Assembly (NCBI GenBank): GCA_964445985.1
Contig: CAYUMU010000135.1
Location: 1 to 10,755, forward strand
Length of the DNA: 10,755 bases
Reading direction: 5' to 3'
Source: CAYUMU01 sp964445985
Lineage (GTDB): Bacteria; Planctomycetota; Planctomycetia; Pirellulales; S012-138
Position numbers and translations under genes: made by a program. The notes beneath the pieces are model-generated. The model had not been told where the DNA came from. It saw only the letters and a program-made list of their open reading frames with translations, and made no database searches. This document shows positions 1 through 7,921 of this stretch, in pieces; positions within the stretch are counted from its first letter, which is position 1; the number at the start of each line of letters is the position of its first letter.

Positions 1-268
1 CTTCCAGACGGGGGCGGACGGTGTCGGCCAGGTCTTCTTCGCCCGTGAGGAGCAGGACGCCGCCGGCTGGGTTTTGTTCTTCGGTGTTTGCTTCTTGGGG
101 GCTGTTGGGCCAGGGTTTGCCGGACGACACGCGGGCCGCCATGTCGAGCGTGACCAGCGACTTGCCGGCGCCGGTGGGGCCGAGCAAAAGCGTGACTTTG
201 CCGAGGGCAATGCGGTTGGGCCAAAGCCAGCGGAGCGGTTTGGATTGGATGGTGGAGAGGGAGATCAT
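1..268 (-). CDS. AAA family ATPase (AAA_25/RepA-like), N-terminal fragment
   Basis: The gene starts at the ATG whose complement is at 266-268 and leaves the window at the left edge, so only the first 89 residues are visible. Residues 30-37 read GPTGAGKS, a Walker A (P-loop) motif. A hydrophobic strand ending in GEED follows at residues 71-79, and then TVRPRLE at 83-89. The order P-loop, 'LLLTGEED', 'DTVRPRLE' is what I know from AAA_25 ATPases related to RepA-type helicases, often found with DNA primase or mobile-element replication proteins. An ATP-dependent role on DNA is therefore inferred by family, not shown. Its partner genes would lie beyond the left edge. No clear Shine-Dalgarno or promoter was seen. 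A 33-bp sequence that recurs near the right end of the window begins 16 bp upstream of the start. Confidence 0.8.
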   Translation of the reverse strand, partial: MISLSTIQSKPLRWLWPNRIALGKVTLLLGPTGAGKSLVTLDMAARVSSGKPWPNSPQEANTEEQNPAGGVLLLTGEEDLADTVRPRLE

Positions 269-283
269 GGAAGGGGCTCGAGT

Positions 284-316
284 GGGGAGTGGGGAGTTCG
301 GAGTTGAAGAGGGCTG
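284..316. repeat. 33-bp dispersed repeat, copy 1
   Basis: The sequence begins ggggagtggggagttcgg and ends gaagagggctg. It matches positions 10651-10683 at 32 of 33 bases in the same orientation. The sense of each copy relative to the nearby minus-strand unit is the same: here it sits just upstream of the ATPase start. It is probably a member of an interspersed intergenic family rather than a functional site. Confidence 0.7.
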
Positions 317-400
317 TCAGGTGGTTGATTGGTGGGCTGGCCGCTTTGGATTGCAAATTGCAAATTGGGAAATGGTTTCTGAGGGGTTGTGAGAATTCAG

Positions 401-428
401 CATGCTTACGCCGGTGGGCGTAGGTATG
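401..428. repeat. Palindromic intergenic element, copy 1 (imperfect)
   Basis: The left arm catgcttacgcc (401-412) and right arm ggcgtaggtatg (417-428) flank a 4-nt loop. Two bases of the right arm differ from the perfect complement seen in the second copy. Both changes give G-U pairs if transcribed from the plus strand, so a 12-bp RNA stem is kept. I recall 'cttacgcc...ggcgtaag' palindromes as common between genes of Pirellulales. Confidence 0.7.
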
Positions 429-794
429 GCACATGGAGGGAGAGAAGTGTGTGATTTTTGAATGGATGTGTGATGTGTGTGAGGCTGTAGTTTGCCAGAA
501 ATGTTGTGCGCTACCTATATGTATTTTTTGAAATGGGCGCATTTTTTTGGGGGGAGAAGATCGGTTTGTTTTCCGGTTCTCCAGGCGAGGCCGGCGCTGG
601 GCACTGCTTGCGAGCGTGGAAAGGGAGAGGGAGTTAGGAACGCACGAAAAATAACTTCCGGTTTTCTACAATTCCTTCACTGGCGGGGCCATGCGAGCAC
701 GGCTGAAACGCCGAAGTTGTTTTTCATCAGTTACTTAGTGGGTCGATTCGCTCGCAAGCAGTGGCACACTTTTGGCGCCTCGCCGTCCTCGGAT

Positions 795-821
795 CATGCT
801 TACGCCACGGGCGTAAGCATG
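795..821. repeat. Palindromic intergenic element, copy 2 (perfect)
   Basis: Arms catgcttacgcc (795-806) and ggcgtaagcatg (810-821) are a perfect 12-bp inverted repeat around a 3-nt loop. It lies 40 bp beyond the stop of the minus-strand TPR gene, where it could stall transcription or protect the mRNA 3' end. No T-run follows, so it is not a standard intrinsic terminator. It is the same family as the element at 401-428. Confidence 0.75.
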
Positions 822-861
822 GCACCCAGGCACGCTATGTCCAAAGGTTGGCTGACTTTGG

Positions 862-3411
862 TTAGCCCCCTTCGCAGCGTTTGAGCAGCGCCTCAAACTG
901 GGGCTTCATTTCCGCTCCGCCCAGGTCGGGGTGGAGCACCGCGGTGACCTTGATCAGGCGGGCCGCGTATTCTTTCTCGCCCAACTTTTCCGAGGCCACG
1001 GCCAGGCCGTATTTGGCCCTGAACCAGCGGGGGACGCCGGGGCGGCTTTTGCGTTCGATGTCGCGCCACAGCGCGCGGGCCTGTTCCCAGTGGGCTTTGT
1101 CTTTGCTATCCGTCAGGCACTGGGCGTAGGCCTCGTGGATCTCGCCGTCGCGAGGGTTCTCTTCCAGCAGCTTTTGGAACAGCCTGGCCGCCTGGGCGTT
1201 GTCGCCGCTATCGGCCAGGGCTTGGGCCTGGAGACGCTGGTAGCGGAACTGATCGTGCTCGGAGAATTTGGAAAGACTGCCGGCGAGTTGCTGCACGCCT
1301 GAGAGTTGTAGTTGGGCCAGGCTTTGGCGCCGCTCGGCATCCGCGGCGTTTTGCGAAAGCTGGCTCAATTGTTCCAGCCGATCGAGCAACCGCTGCGGAT
1401 CGCCGCCGCCGGCTTCCAGCAGGCGAGCTTCGGCCTCCTTGAACCGGCCCAAGCCGGCCAAGGCGACGGCCGATTCGGCGGTGGCCGCCGCCAGCCAGTC
1501 GGCAGCGGGCGAAGGCTGCCCGGCTTGGGCCGCCGCGAGCATTCGTTCGGCGCGATCGTAGTCGGGGGGCGATTGTTCGAGCCGCAGCCGGGCCGCGGCC
1601 AGGGCCGCTTGCCGCTGGGCGGCCGTCCACGTGGCGGGCCACTTCAGTTCGCTTCCGAGCACCAGCCGCTCGAAGTAGTCGGCGGCCGCTTGGAGCGTGG
1701 TCTCGTGCGGTTGCGAGTCCGACTTTTGCGCGGCGATCGCCAGGCGGTACGCGCGCTCGGCGCCGGCCACGGCCGCGGCGAACTCCGCGTGGTCCGGGGG
1801 CACGGCGGCGTAGGCTTTCACGGCGCCGTGCCAATTGCGCTCGTGCAGCAGCAGGTTGCCCAGGTAGATGTTGGCGTGCGCGGCGGAGGGCGATTCTGGC
1901 CAGCGCTGCAGGTGTTCGCGGACCAACTCCCCGTAGTCTCGCAGTGAAAGCTCTTCGGTTTTCAGGGCCTGGCCGGCGTGGAAGAGGGCCAGCAGGTGCG
2001 CCTCGGGGGCCTGGCGATTTTGGGGCTGGGCCAGCGACAATCGCCGCAGCTTGGTGGCCGCCTCGAGATGCTGGTTCTGTTCGTGAACGATGGCGGCCGC
2101 GGCGTAGTCGAGTTCGAAAGCCCTCTCGGCCTGGCTGCTTTCCCGCGCGGTGGCCGCGGCGCTTTCGTAGGCGGCGACGGCGTCTTGCCACTGGCCGCTG
2201 CGGTAAAGGCCTGCCGCCGCGCGGACTTTCAAATCGAGGTCGGTCGAACCGCTGCCGATGTTCAGCCGGCTGGCCAGCAGGGCTTCGGCCCGACGGGCCC
2301 AATAGGGGGATTGGTCGGTTTCGATTTGTTTGGTGAGTTCGGCGGCGGCGGTCTGCCAGCGGGTGGCGGCGGTTGCATCTTTGGCTTGTTGGGCGGCGTT
2401 CCATTGGGCCAGGCAGTATTCCAGCAAGGCGAAGTCCCACTCGGCATGGCTCACGCCGGCGATGGCGCGGCCCAATTGGACCAGCGTTTGGGCTTCGGCA
2501 AGTTGCCCCGCGTCGAGCAGCACTCGCAGCCGCAACGCCCTGGCCTCAATGGCGATGGCTGGCGGCGGATCTTCGGCGGCCAAGGCGTCGAGCTTGCGCG
2601 AGGCGCCGGCGCGGTCTTTCATGAGCCGCAGGCATTTGGCTTCATCGAGCCGCGCCTTCCAGGCCAGCGGATCGACCGTGGTCAATTGGGCCAGCGAGCG
2701 CAACAGTTCGATGGCCTGGCGGAGGGCGTTGTCGCGGTCGGGCGTTTCGGCCGGGTAGCATTGGCCTTGGCTGAGGTAGGCCCTGGCGAGTTGATAGCGG
2801 AGGTTCTTTTGCAGGGCCAGCAGTTGATCGCGGGTAGGATTGCCGGCGGGGGGCAGCCGCGTATCGCGGAGCCGCACGGCGAGGTCTTCTTCAGCAGCGC
2901 GCAGTTGGGTGATCGCCAGGCGGAGATGAGCGCGGGCTTCGCTCAGCAGCGTTTCTCCCTGGGCGGCCACTTCGGCTTGCTGCCGCAGCATTTCGCCCCG
3001 GGCTAGCAGCACCAGGCCGGCTTGGGTGCGAACCACGACCGCCCAGGCCGGGTCGGGGAAGCGCTGCACGTAGCTGGAGGTTTCTTCCACCGCTTGCTGC
3101 CACAGGCCGACGGCACTGGCAGGGCTGGCATTGAGGGCCTGCTCGACCAGGGTTTGCGATAGCTCCACCACCAGCTCGGCCCTGACTTTCGCCGTAAGAC
3201 TGGGGTCTTGCAAGCGTCGCTGGCAATAACTGACCGCCAGGCTGAACAGCTGCCGATCGCGGAGGCCGGCCACGAAGGCCTCGTCGCTGCCGGCGGCACG
3301 CGCAAACGACGCCCCCATACCCAGGCAAGCGGCCATCAGACCGAAGACCGCCAGAATGCGAGCGCGGCCGCCAAAGTTGCTGGTGCGGAAATGGCGATGA
3401 AATGGGTCCAT
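862..3411 (-). CDS. Exported TPR-type helical-repeat protein
   Basis: The protein has 849 residues when started at the ATG complementary to 3409-3411. That start gives a signal peptide: a basic/histidine-rich N-region, a hydrophobic core (about residues 19-36) and a type I cleavage site with A37-R38-A39. The longer frame, from 3534, adds 41 residues that would bury the signal peptide, so I prefer the inner start although neither has a strong ribosome-binding site. The mature part is almost entirely Ala/Leu/Gln/Glu-rich amphipathic helices. TPR-like units are clearest near residues 190-300 and in the last 150 residues (for example ALADSGDNAQAARLFQKLLE and ENPRDGEIHEAYAQCL). Such alpha-solenoids mediate protein-protein contacts. 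Here the protein should act outside the cytoplasmic membrane. No catalytic motif is seen. It is transcribed divergently from the Asn-rich envelope protein gene, and a shared envelope role is only an inference. Confidence 0.85.
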   Translation of the reverse strand: MDPFHRHFRTSNFGGRARILAVFGLMAACLGMGASFARAAGSDEAFVAGLRDRQLFSLAVSYCQRRLQDPSLTAKVRAELVVELSQTLVEQALNASPASAVGLWQQAVEETSSYVQRFPDPAWAVVVRTQAGLVLLARGEMLRQQAEVAAQGETLLSEARAHLRLAITQLRAAEEDLAVRLRDTRLPPAGNPTRDQLLALQKNLRYQLARAYLSQGQCYPAETPDRDNALRQAIELLRSLAQLTTVDPLAWKARLDEAKCLRLMKDRAGASRKLDALAAEDPPPAIAIEARALRLRVLLDAGQLAEAQTLVQLGRAIAGVSHAEWDFALLEYCLAQWNAAQQAKDATAATRWQTAAAELTKQIETDQSPYWARRAEALLASRLNIGSGSTDLDLKVRAAAGLYRSGQWQDAVAAYESAAATARESSQAERAFELDYAAAAIVHEQNQHLEAATKLRRLSLAQPQNRQAPEAHLLALFHAGQALKTEELSLRDYGELVREHLQRWPESPSAAHANIYLGNLLLHERNWHGAVKAYAAVPPDHAEFAAAVAGAERAYRLAIAAQKSDSQPHETTLQAAADYFERLVLGSELKWPATWTAAQRQAALAAARLRLEQSPPDYDRAERMLAAAQAGQPSPAADWLAAATAESAVALAGLGRFKEAEARLLEAGGGDPQRLLDRLEQLSQLSQNAADAERRQSLAQLQLSGVQQLAGSLSKFSEHDQFRYQRLQAQALADSGDNAQAARLFQKLLEENPRDGEIHEAYAQCLTDSKDKAHWEQARALWRDIERKSRPGVPRWFRAKYGLAVASEKLGEKEYAARLIKVTAVLHPDLGGAEMKPQFEALLKRCEGG

Positions 3412-3642
3412 CGAGGCGCGTGACGCGAGAAGACGTTGCTGAGAGACGGTTGAGGAAGTGCTCCCCCCGGTTGGTGCAGGCACTCCTTGCCATTCTACGC
3501 ATGGCGCGGGGAACACTCGATCCCAGTCGACCATTTGTTCCGGGGGGGGTGCTAGCAGATGAGCGCGGCGTTGGCGGCGGGCTATTTGCGGCGGGCCGGC
3601 GGGGTGTGTGGGTCGGGGGTGTGGGCAGGAAATGAACCGCTC

Positions 3643-3671
3643 TTAGCGCCAAACGCCGCCGGGGCTATCAT
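3643..3671 (+). promoter_or_regulatory. Candidate sigma70-type promoter for the Asn-rich protein gene
   Basis: TATCAT at 3666-3671 matches the -10 consensus at 5 of 6 bases. The hexamer ttagcg, 17 bp upstream (3643-3648), is a poor -35 match (3 of 6). Transcription would begin about 45 nt before the start codon. Spacing and position are plausible but the evidence is weak. Confidence 0.3.
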
Positions 3672-3711
3672 GTGCGGCGGATGCACGGACGTTCTAGCGC
3701 CTCAGGAGTTA

Positions 3712-3717
3712 GGGGAG
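3712..3717 (+). promoter_or_regulatory. Ribosome-binding site deciding the start at 3723
   Basis: GGGGAG ends 5 nt before the ATG at 3723, with a second purine-rich block (aggag, 3704-3708) just upstream. This favours the ATG at 3723 over the upstream in-frame GTG at 3672. Confidence 0.6.
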
Positions 3718-3722
3718 CTACT

Positions 3723-4982
3723 ATGAATGGACTCTTGTTACTGGTCGCTGTTACGGCTCCCAGCGTGGATGTTGGCTGGCAACCGCTGGCTGGCGGCGGC
3801 TACGAATATATTATTCAGATCGAGCCCGAGGCCCTGGCCGCGATGCAGCAAGGGCGCGACATCGTGAGCGATCTTCCGCCCGAGCTGCGGAATATTCGGC
3901 GGTATCGCATAACCATTGGCAGCGGGCCGCTGCCGCGGATTGGCACGCCGCCGGAGGTGAGCGATCCCTCGGTGCTGGAAGGCGATCCCCGGTTGCAACC
4001 ACGGAACCCGGCCTTTCCGGCCGCGCCGGCTGCCACGGACAACATGGTTCGCGACAATCGGGCCGGCGGAACCACGACCGATCCGTATGGCAACAACAAT
4101 ATTGGCATGAGCGACCCCCGGTTGGGCGCGGCCACCGGCATTGGGGCGCCGCCAGCCTCGCGGTTTCCGGCGAACAATGCGGCCGCCGATCCTTACGGAA
4201 CGGCCAATAACTCGAATTTTCCGGCCGGCAATAACGGCTACGCCAACGATCCTCGGCTGAATGGCATGCCGAGCAATTTTCAACCATCGAACAATTACCC
4301 CGCCAACAACCCGCCGTCCAACAACAATAACTTTTATGGCAATGACCCGTTCAACAACGGCTATGGCCAGAACCAGATGAATACCGCGGACGCCCGCAAT
4401 TCGATGGGCTACAACGATCCGCGGATGAACCCCAACGCCAATGGCCAGTACCCCGCCAACAACGGGATGAATACCAACGGCATGAATAATAATGGGATGA
4501 ACCCCGCTGGCATGAACCCCGCCATGAACAACGGGATGAACAATGGCAACATGAATAATGGCGGCATGAATAATGGCAACATGAACGCCTGGCCTGGCAA
4601 CCAGGGAACCGGCCTGCCGAGCAATTTTAATAACGGGGCCAACAACGGGGCCAACAACGGCGCGAGCAATTGGCCTACCAACACCGCCACGCCCAGCCCG
4701 ATTGCGACGGCCCAGAATAATTTCCCCGGGTCCGAGGTTCCCAAGCCGTTTCTCGATGACGATGGTCTGCGGCGCGCGAGCTTCCACTCGGGGGCCGAAG
4801 GCGAGAAGGGCAAGACCAGCAGCTCCGTGGAAGATGTGAAGCCCTGGTTCCCCTTCACCATGGCCCTGCTGATGCTGTTTGTTTCGCTGGGCGGCAACGC
4901 CTACTTGGGCTGGATTACGCTCACGCTTCGCAGCAAGTACATGGCGCTCTTGGAACGGTTGCGCCGCAAGTTTCGCTTGTAG
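3723..4982 (+). CDS. Planctomycete-type Asn/Met-rich envelope protein with C-terminal anchor
   Basis: The protein has 419 residues and unknown function. The first ~15 residues are hydrophobic and may be a short signal sequence. Residues about 18-80 form an ordered block (WQPLAGGGYEYIIQIEPEAL ... LPPELRNIRRYRITIG ... LPRIG) that I recall as conserved in hypothetical planctomycete proteins. Residues about 90-345 are low complexity: Asn, Gly and Pro, with repeated DPR[LM] and DPYG motifs, then a stretch with Met every 3-5 residues (GMNNNGMNPAGMNPAMNNG and similar). A charged linker leads to a membrane helix at about 376-400, followed by a basic tail (RSKYMALLERLRRKFRL). By the positive-inside rule the tail is cytoplasmic and the Asn-rich part faces out. 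A role in envelope structure or contacts is inferred only. Confidence 0.85.
   Translation: MNGLLLLVAVTAPSVDVGWQPLAGGGYEYIIQIEPEALAAMQQGRDIVSDLPPELRNIRRYRITIGSGPLPRIGTPPEVSDPSVLEGDPRLQPRNPAFPAAPAATDNMVRDNRAGGTTTDPYGNNNIGMSDPRLGAATGIGAPPASRFPANNAAADPYGTANNSNFPAGNNGYANDPRLNGMPSNFQPSNNYPANNPPSNNNNFYGNDPFNNGYGQNQMNTADARNSMGYNDPRMNPNANGQYPANNGMNTNGMNNNGMNPAGMNPAMNNGMNNGNMNNGGMNNGNMNAWPGNQGTGLPSNFNNGANNGANNGASNWPTNTATPSPIATAQNNFPGSEVPKPFLDDDGLRRASFHSGAEGEKGKTSSSVEDVKPWFPFTMALLMLFVSLGGNAYLGWITLTLRSKYMALLERLRRKFRL
4464..4586 (+). repeat. In-gene low-complexity repeat encoding Met-Asn-Gly units
   Basis: Degenerate tandem units built on ATGAA(T/C)AA(T/C)GG(C/G) encode MNNG-type repeats. The codons differ between units, so the amino acid pattern is better kept than the DNA. 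Such a tract can change length by slippage or recombination; no reading-frame damage is seen here. Confidence 0.7.
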
Positions 4983-5124
4983 TCCGCTCCCTTGCCGCTA
5001 GCCGCGGCCGACAACCATCAGGCGGTTGACCAGCCGGCAAAGCGGTCGGATACTGCAAGGAAGGGGGGGCACGTGCGAACCAGGTTCCAGTTACTGCCGG
5101 CTCGGCAGATGTAAGGTTTGATCC

Positions 5125-6411
5125 ATGGCCGTTGCCAGCATCACCGATCTTGAGCAGTATTGCACCCACACGGCCGCGAAATCGCAGGCGGCCAGCGATG
5201 CCCTGGGGCAAGCCACGGGCGAGCAGAAAGCGGCCTGGCTGCGGCAAAGTGCCCAGGCCATTCGCGCGCGGCAGGCCGAAATTCTGGCCGCCAATCAGCT
5301 CGATTTGGATAACGCGCCTGGCTTTGGGCTGAGTTCGGCCCAAATCGACCGGCTCAAACTCACGCCGGCCCGGATCGAGGCCATCGCCGCCGGATTGGAG
5401 GAAGTGGCCGCGCTGCCGGAGCCCATTGGCGAAGTGATCGAAAGCTCGATTCGCCCCAACGGCTTGCAGGTGCTCAAGGTTCGCGTGCCGCTGGGTCCGA
5501 TCTTCTTCATTTACGAATCGCGGCCCAACGTCACGGCCGACGCCGCCGCGCTGTGCATCAAGAGCGGCAACCCGGTCATCCTGAGGGGAGGCAAGGAAGC
5601 GGCCCATTCCAGCCGAGCCCTGGTCGAAATTCTGACCGAAATGCTCGCCGCCAACGGACTGCCCGCGGATGCCCTGCACCTGGTGACCACGGCCGAGCGA
5701 GCCGCGGTGGGGCATTTTTTGGCCCTCGATGAATACATTGCCGTGGCGATCCCCCGCGGCGGCGAAAGCCTGATTCGCCGCGTGGTGGCCGAAGCCAAGA
5801 TGCCGGTGATCAAGCACTTTAACGGCAATTGCCACGTGTACGTGGATCGAACCGCCAACCTGGAAATGGCCAAGGAGATCGTGGTCAATTCCAAGTGCCA
5901 TCGGCTGGGCGTGTGCAACGCGGCCGAATCGCTGCTGGTGCACGTGGACGTGGCCAAAACCCATTTGCCAGCCATTGTGCAAGCCCTGCAGGCCCAAGGG
6001 ATTGAGGTTCGCGGCGATCGCCGCGTGCAAGCCATTGTGCAAGCCACGGTGAAGGGCGTGCAACCGGCGAGCGAAGAGGATTACGGCACGGAGTACCTGG
6101 ACGCGATCATTTCGGCCAACGTGGTCGATTCGCTGGATAGCGCCATTGGGCATATCAATCATTATGGCTCGCATCACACCGACGTGATTGTGACGGCCAG
6201 CCTCGATGCGGCCCGCGAGTTCACGGCGCGGGTGGATAGTGCCGCGGTGATCGTCAATGCCAGCACGCGATTCAACGATGGCGGCCAATTTGGCCTGGGG
6301 GCCGAGATTGGCATCAGCACCGATAAGCTGCACGCACGGGGACCGTGCGGACTGAAGGAATTAACCAGTTACAAATACGTGGTTTTCGGCAACGGACAGA
6401 TTCGCTCGTAG
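5125..6411 (+). CDS. proA: Gamma-glutamyl phosphate reductase
   Basis: The protein has 428 residues, normal for the family. ProA reduces gamma-glutamyl phosphate to glutamate 5-semialdehyde with NADPH, the second step of proline synthesis from glutamate, in the cytoplasm. Family motifs are present throughout: VPLGPIFFIYESRPNVT (121-137), SGNPVILRGGKEA (147-159), the catalytic cysteine Cys264 in LGVCNAAESLLVH, and the C-terminal block GPCGLKELTSYKYVVFGNGQ, close to the usual GPxGLxELTxYKY. The start ATG follows an aagg sequence 8 nt upstream. The partner gene proB is not adjacent. The preceding gap to the Asn-rich gene is 142 bp with no clear terminator. fliM follows after 66 bp, so the two may share a transcript. 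The identification is secure. Confidence 0.97.
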   Translation: MAVASITDLEQYCTHTAAKSQAASDALGQATGEQKAAWLRQSAQAIRARQAEILAANQLDLDNAPGFGLSSAQIDRLKLTPARIEAIAAGLEEVAALPEPIGEVIESSIRPNGLQVLKVRVPLGPIFFIYESRPNVTADAAALCIKSGNPVILRGGKEAAHSSRALVEILTEMLAANGLPADALHLVTTAERAAVGHFLALDEYIAVAIPRGGESLIRRVVAEAKMPVIKHFNGNCHVYVDRTANLEMAKEIVVNSKCHRLGVCNAAESLLVHVDVAKTHLPAIVQALQAQGIEVRGDRRVQAIVQATVKGVQPASEEDYGTEYLDAIISANVVDSLDSAIGHINHYGSHHTDVIVTASLDAAREFTARVDSAAVIVNASTRFNDGGQFGLGAEIGISTDKLHARGPCGLKELTSYKYVVFGNGQIRS

Positions 6412-6465
6412 CGAGTGAAGGACCGGCCTGGCGTCAGGCTGGCCGTTCGAGATGCCGCAAACCCC

Positions 6466-6470
6466 GGGGA
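6466..6470 (+). promoter_or_regulatory. Ribosome-binding site deciding the fliM start
   Basis: GGGGA lies 7 nt before the ATG at 6478. It supports that start over the ATG at 6472, which is too close, and over the upstream GTG at 6415. Confidence 0.55.
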
Positions 6471-6477
6471 TATGGAA

Positions 6478-7515
6478 ATGCCCGGCGACGTGCTCAGTCA
6501 AACCGAGGTGGAAAGCCTGTTATCGGCGCTCGATGCCACGAGCAGCCGCCCGGTGGAAGCCGCGCCCAGCCCCGCGGTCCATCTTCCCAGCCGCGGCAGC
6601 CGTCTCAAAGAAAAGGTCACCACCTACGACTTCAAACGCCCCGAACGCGTGGGCAAAGAGCAAATGCGGGCCTTGCAAACCCTGCACGAGGGGTTTGGCC
6701 GCAACTTTGGCGCGGCGCTTTCCGCCCTGCTCCGCACTATTTTGGAGGTGAAGCTCACCAGCGTCGATCAGTTGACCTACAGCGAGTTCATTTTCAGCCT
6801 GGAGAACCCCACCTGCTTTAACCTGGTGAGGGCCAACCCGCTGGAAGGGCACCTGATCCTCGATATCAACCCTTCGATTCTGTACCCCATCATCGATCGG
6901 CTGTTGGGTGGCGGCAAGGAAAGTGGCCCGCTGGCGCGGCGTCCGCTGACGGCCATCGAGTTGCGGCTGGTGGGCAAGATCACCGACCTGTTTCTCCGCG
7001 AGTTGCATCGCGCCTGGGAGAACGTGCTGCCGCTGCAGCTTTCGGTCGATCGCGTGGAGAGCAATCCGCAACTGGTGCAGATCGTGCCTCCCAACGAAGT
7101 GGTGGTGCTGATCAGTTTTGAACTCGCGCTGGGCGACGTGCGGGGGATGATGAACCTGTGCATTCCGTTCAACTCGATCGAGCGGATCGGCAGCAAGTTG
7201 CTGGCCAACACGTGGACCACCTATGGACGCCGTGAACGCAACGATGAAACGATGCGGCAAATCGGCAAGAATTTGCAGCAGGCGCCGGTCTCGCTGTGCG
7301 TGCAATTGGCCAGCACGACTATCTCCACCGGCGACCTGATCGAGCTGCGGGTGGGCGACATCATCACCACCGATCAGGATTGCCAATCGCCGCTGCTGGT
7401 CAGCGTGGAAGGCATCCCGAAGTTCCGCGCCCTGCCTGGCACGTATAAAGGCCGCAAGGCCGTGCAGGTGGATGAGGTGATTGAGCCGGAGAAGCTGGGC
7501 AAAGCAGGCAAATAG
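6478..7515 (+). CDS. fliM: Flagellar motor switch protein FliM
   Basis: The protein has 345 residues, about the family's usual length. FliM forms the cytoplasmic C-ring of the flagellar motor with FliG and FliN and switches rotation on binding phosphorylated CheY. With this start, residues 6-18 read LSQTEVESLLSAL, matching the N-terminal CheY-binding peptide (LSQxEIDALL type). The middle domain is well kept: NPSILYPIIDRLLGG and then an ESNPQLVQIVPPNEVVVL segment with the NLCIPF strand, close to typical FliM. The C-terminal part (about residue 265 on, with VQLASTTISTGDLIELRVGD) is the SPOA domain that binds FliN. The frame remains open upstream to a GTG at 6415, but that adds 21 non-family residues. 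No other flagellar gene is next to it, so fliM is separated from the rest of its system within this window. Confidence 0.95.
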   Translation: MPGDVLSQTEVESLLSALDATSSRPVEAAPSPAVHLPSRGSRLKEKVTTYDFKRPERVGKEQMRALQTLHEGFGRNFGAALSALLRTILEVKLTSVDQLTYSEFIFSLENPTCFNLVRANPLEGHLILDINPSILYPIIDRLLGGGKESGPLARRPLTAIELRLVGKITDLFLRELHRAWENVLPLQLSVDRVESNPQLVQIVPPNEVVVLISFELALGDVRGMMNLCIPFNSIERIGSKLLANTWTTYGRRERNDETMRQIGKNLQQAPVSLCVQLASTTISTGDLIELRVGDIITTDQDCQSPLLVSVEGIPKFRALPGTYKGRKAVQVDEVIEPEKLGKAGK

Positions 7516-7804
7516 CCGGGCTGCCCCTCACCTCCTCCTCGTGAATGTGCCGCGCCTGCTCTCCGACCGCTCAGGGGCCTGGCAGCAACCCCCATGGGGC
7601 CGAGGCGAACCCACACAAAGAGCCGCACCGAACCACCCTGGCGTAGTGTTCGGAATCCCCAGAAGAAACGCGTAACTTGGGCACCAATTTCTTTTTTGAA
7701 TTTTTTTCTTATCGACGTTTATCGAATACAAATCCTTTTAGGCATGGATTTTATGGGCGGACATTAATAAAAAACAAGTTTACGTTGATACATTTTTATT
7801 TGAC

Positions 7805-7831
7805 TTGACACATCGACCCGATACGTTAAGT
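7805..7831 (+). promoter_or_regulatory. Candidate promoter for the DUF1559 gene
   Basis: TTGACA at 7805-7810 is a perfect -35 hexamer inside the AT-rich leader. The best -10 nearby, ttaagt at 7826-7831, is weak (3 of 6) with a short 15-bp spacer. Transcription would start about 90 nt before the gene. The evidence rests mainly on the -35 hexamer. Confidence 0.25.
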
Positions 7832-7917
7832 GGGTCTTGCCCGCTGCTTTAAGCACGTTTTCATTTCTATATTGCCTAAGCGGCTGGGCTCTCACTTCAT
7901 TTCCGTTTTTCTGTATC

Positions 7918-7921
7918 GGAG
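7918..7921 (+). promoter_or_regulatory. Ribosome-binding site deciding the DUF1559 start
   Basis: GGAG lies 7 nt before the ATG at 7929. The resulting N-terminus is the canonical prepilin-like one, whereas the longer frame from 7830 would place 33 extra residues before it. Confidence 0.55.

Larger units (their letters stand above)
269..861. other. Intergenic spacer with repeats, no supported gene
   Basis: This is a spacer between the start of the ATPase and the end of the TPR gene. It contains one copy of a 33-bp repeat (284-316), a tandem 7-mer (ttgcaaa twice, 351-364) and two copies of a palindromic hairpin element (401-428 and 795-821). An open plus-strand frame at 492-884 exists, but it runs through the second palindrome, has no ribosome-binding site and resembles no protein. 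I do not call it a gene. Confidence 0.6.
3412..3722. other. Divergent intergenic region
   Basis: This region separates the TPR gene (minus) from the Asn-rich protein gene (plus) and should hold both promoters. It is GC-rich with G-runs near 3541-3548 and 3590-3630. The only promoter-like signal I can point to is at 3643-3671, facing the plus-strand gene. Confidence 0.5.

Noticed and set aside
850..867. ggctgac/gttagcc hairpin over the TPR stop codon
   Set aside because: It is short, has a mismatch on the TPR-coding strand and lacks a T-run; likely chance.
492..884. Plus-strand open frame of 130 codons
   Set aside because: It has no ribosome-binding site, runs through the palindromic repeat and into the TPR gene's 3' end, and its translation resembles no protein; the phrase HAYATGVSMAP comes from the repeat.
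4467..4590. Tandem-like repeats considered as a CRISPR or minisatellite array
   Set aside because: The units are in frame, short and degenerate inside a well-supported gene; they are protein-level repeats.
4921..6333. Long antisense frame across proA (and similar frames across the TPR, Asn-rich and fliM genes)
   Set aside because: Frames stay open opposite GC-rich codons; the sense genes are clearly supported by motifs and the antisense products are low complexity.
7589..7600. ccccatgggg palindrome after fliM as a terminator
   Set aside because: A self-complementary 10-mer leaves no proper loop and no T-run follows.
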